Of a stretch of 7,124 bases of DNA, positions 6,959 through 7,124 are shown piece after piece (position 1 is the first letter of the stretch; each line of letters begins with the position of its first letter). The DNA lies in assembly GCA_039931435.1 (NCBI GenBank), contig JBDTRY010000202.1, forward strand, positions 1 through 7,124, given 5' to 3'. Under the pieces are notes generated by a model that ran no database searches, was not told the DNA's origin, and worked only from the letters and a program-made list of their open reading frames with translations. The translations under genes were made by a program, and so were the position numbers. This DNA is from JBDTRY01 sp039931435 (GTDB lineage: Bacteria; Acidobacteriota; Thermoanaerobaculia; Gp7-AA8).

Positions 6959-7083
6959 TTCACCTACCCCGGCGGGAGAGAGGCCAGGGGTGAGGGTCTC
7001 TGTTGTTCGCTCTGCAGTCGCGAGGTTTTACAGGGACCCTCATCCGTCCGCTTCGCGGACACCTTCTCCCGCGGGGAGAAGGG
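6959..7083. repeat. 125-bp palindrome-rich intergenic repeat, copy 2
   Basis: This is a direct repeat of copy 1 at a constant offset of 146 bp. It differs at only five positions (6962, 6966, 7002, 7021 and 7059). Copies 1 and 2 are separated by a 21-bp AG-rich linker (6938-6958). The inner hairpin GTCCGC-TTC-GCGGAC (7046-7060) is perfect here but has one mismatch in copy 1 (6913). The core between the inverted modules is also conserved, so the unit that was duplicated or inserted is the whole composite element, not the hairpins alone. Confidence 0.85.
7062..7082 (+). terminator. GC-rich hairpin at the end of repeat copy 2
   Basis: The same 9-bp stem and GCG loop as in copy 1 (7062-7070 with 7074-7082), again without a T-run. 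It directly follows the 7046-7060 hairpin, giving two stacked stem-loops. Termination activity is possible but not shown by sequence. Confidence 0.35.
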
Positions 7084-7124
7084 TGAGCTTGACCTCTTCG
7101 CCGCGTTCCATCTGCCCTTGTCAC
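7084..7124. other. Unassigned right-edge sequence
   Basis: These 41 bases follow repeat copy 2. Two of the three minus-strand frames stay open from the window edge into the repeat, one stopping at a TGA at 6960-6962, and the third has a stop at 7121-7123. A converging minus-strand gene could therefore end inside the repeat, but nothing here is recognisable as protein. Confidence 0.3.

Noticed and set aside
6813..7083. CRISPR array
   Set aside because: There are only two long, near-identical, palindromic units with a 21-bp linker. There is no series of short repeats with unique spacers.

Overview
The window is GC-rich, densely coding bacterial DNA from a diderm organism, shown by an outer-membrane TonB-dependent receptor. 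That receptor carries an N-terminal carboxypeptidase-regulatory-like domain in front of the plug. The layout is especially common in Acidobacteriota (and Bacteroidota); with the high GC and the style of the signal peptide, Acidobacteriota is my best guess, with moderate confidence. No rRNA, tRNA, CRISPR array or transposase was seen.

Layout. Positions 1-1199 (minus) hold most of a MocR/PdxR-type regulator (GntR-type winged helix fused to a type I aminotransferase fold), cut by the left window edge. Upstream of it on the same strand, at 1319-1951, is a PaiB-family protein (split-barrel, flavin-reductase-like fold). A 222-bp divergent intergenic region (1952-2173) follows, with an unusual cluster of inverted repeats next to the PaiB start codon. 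Three plus-strand genes come next: a TonB-dependent siderophore receptor (2174-4561), an HSL-family alpha/beta hydrolase (4698-5654) and a four-helix PepSY membrane protein resembling ferrisiderophore reductases (5736-6803). The last 320 bases have no convincing gene. They contain two direct copies of a 125-bp palindrome-rich element of the dispersed intergenic (REP-like) kind.

How the genes may work together (inference). The plus-strand genes read as an 'import, cleave, reduce' cassette for a ferric siderophore, possibly one made by another organism. The receptor brings it across the outer membrane. The PepSY protein would pass electrons to the ferric chelate at the inner membrane. The serine hydrolase could open an ester or acyl bond in the ligand. 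No inner-membrane ABC permease, Fur-family gene, AraC-type regulator or sigma/anti-sigma pair is in the window, so the divergent PaiB and MocR genes are the local candidates for control. The most novel points are this pairing of a PLP-type and a split-barrel regulator with a siderophore cassette, the operator-like repeat cluster between them, and the composite repeats at the right end.
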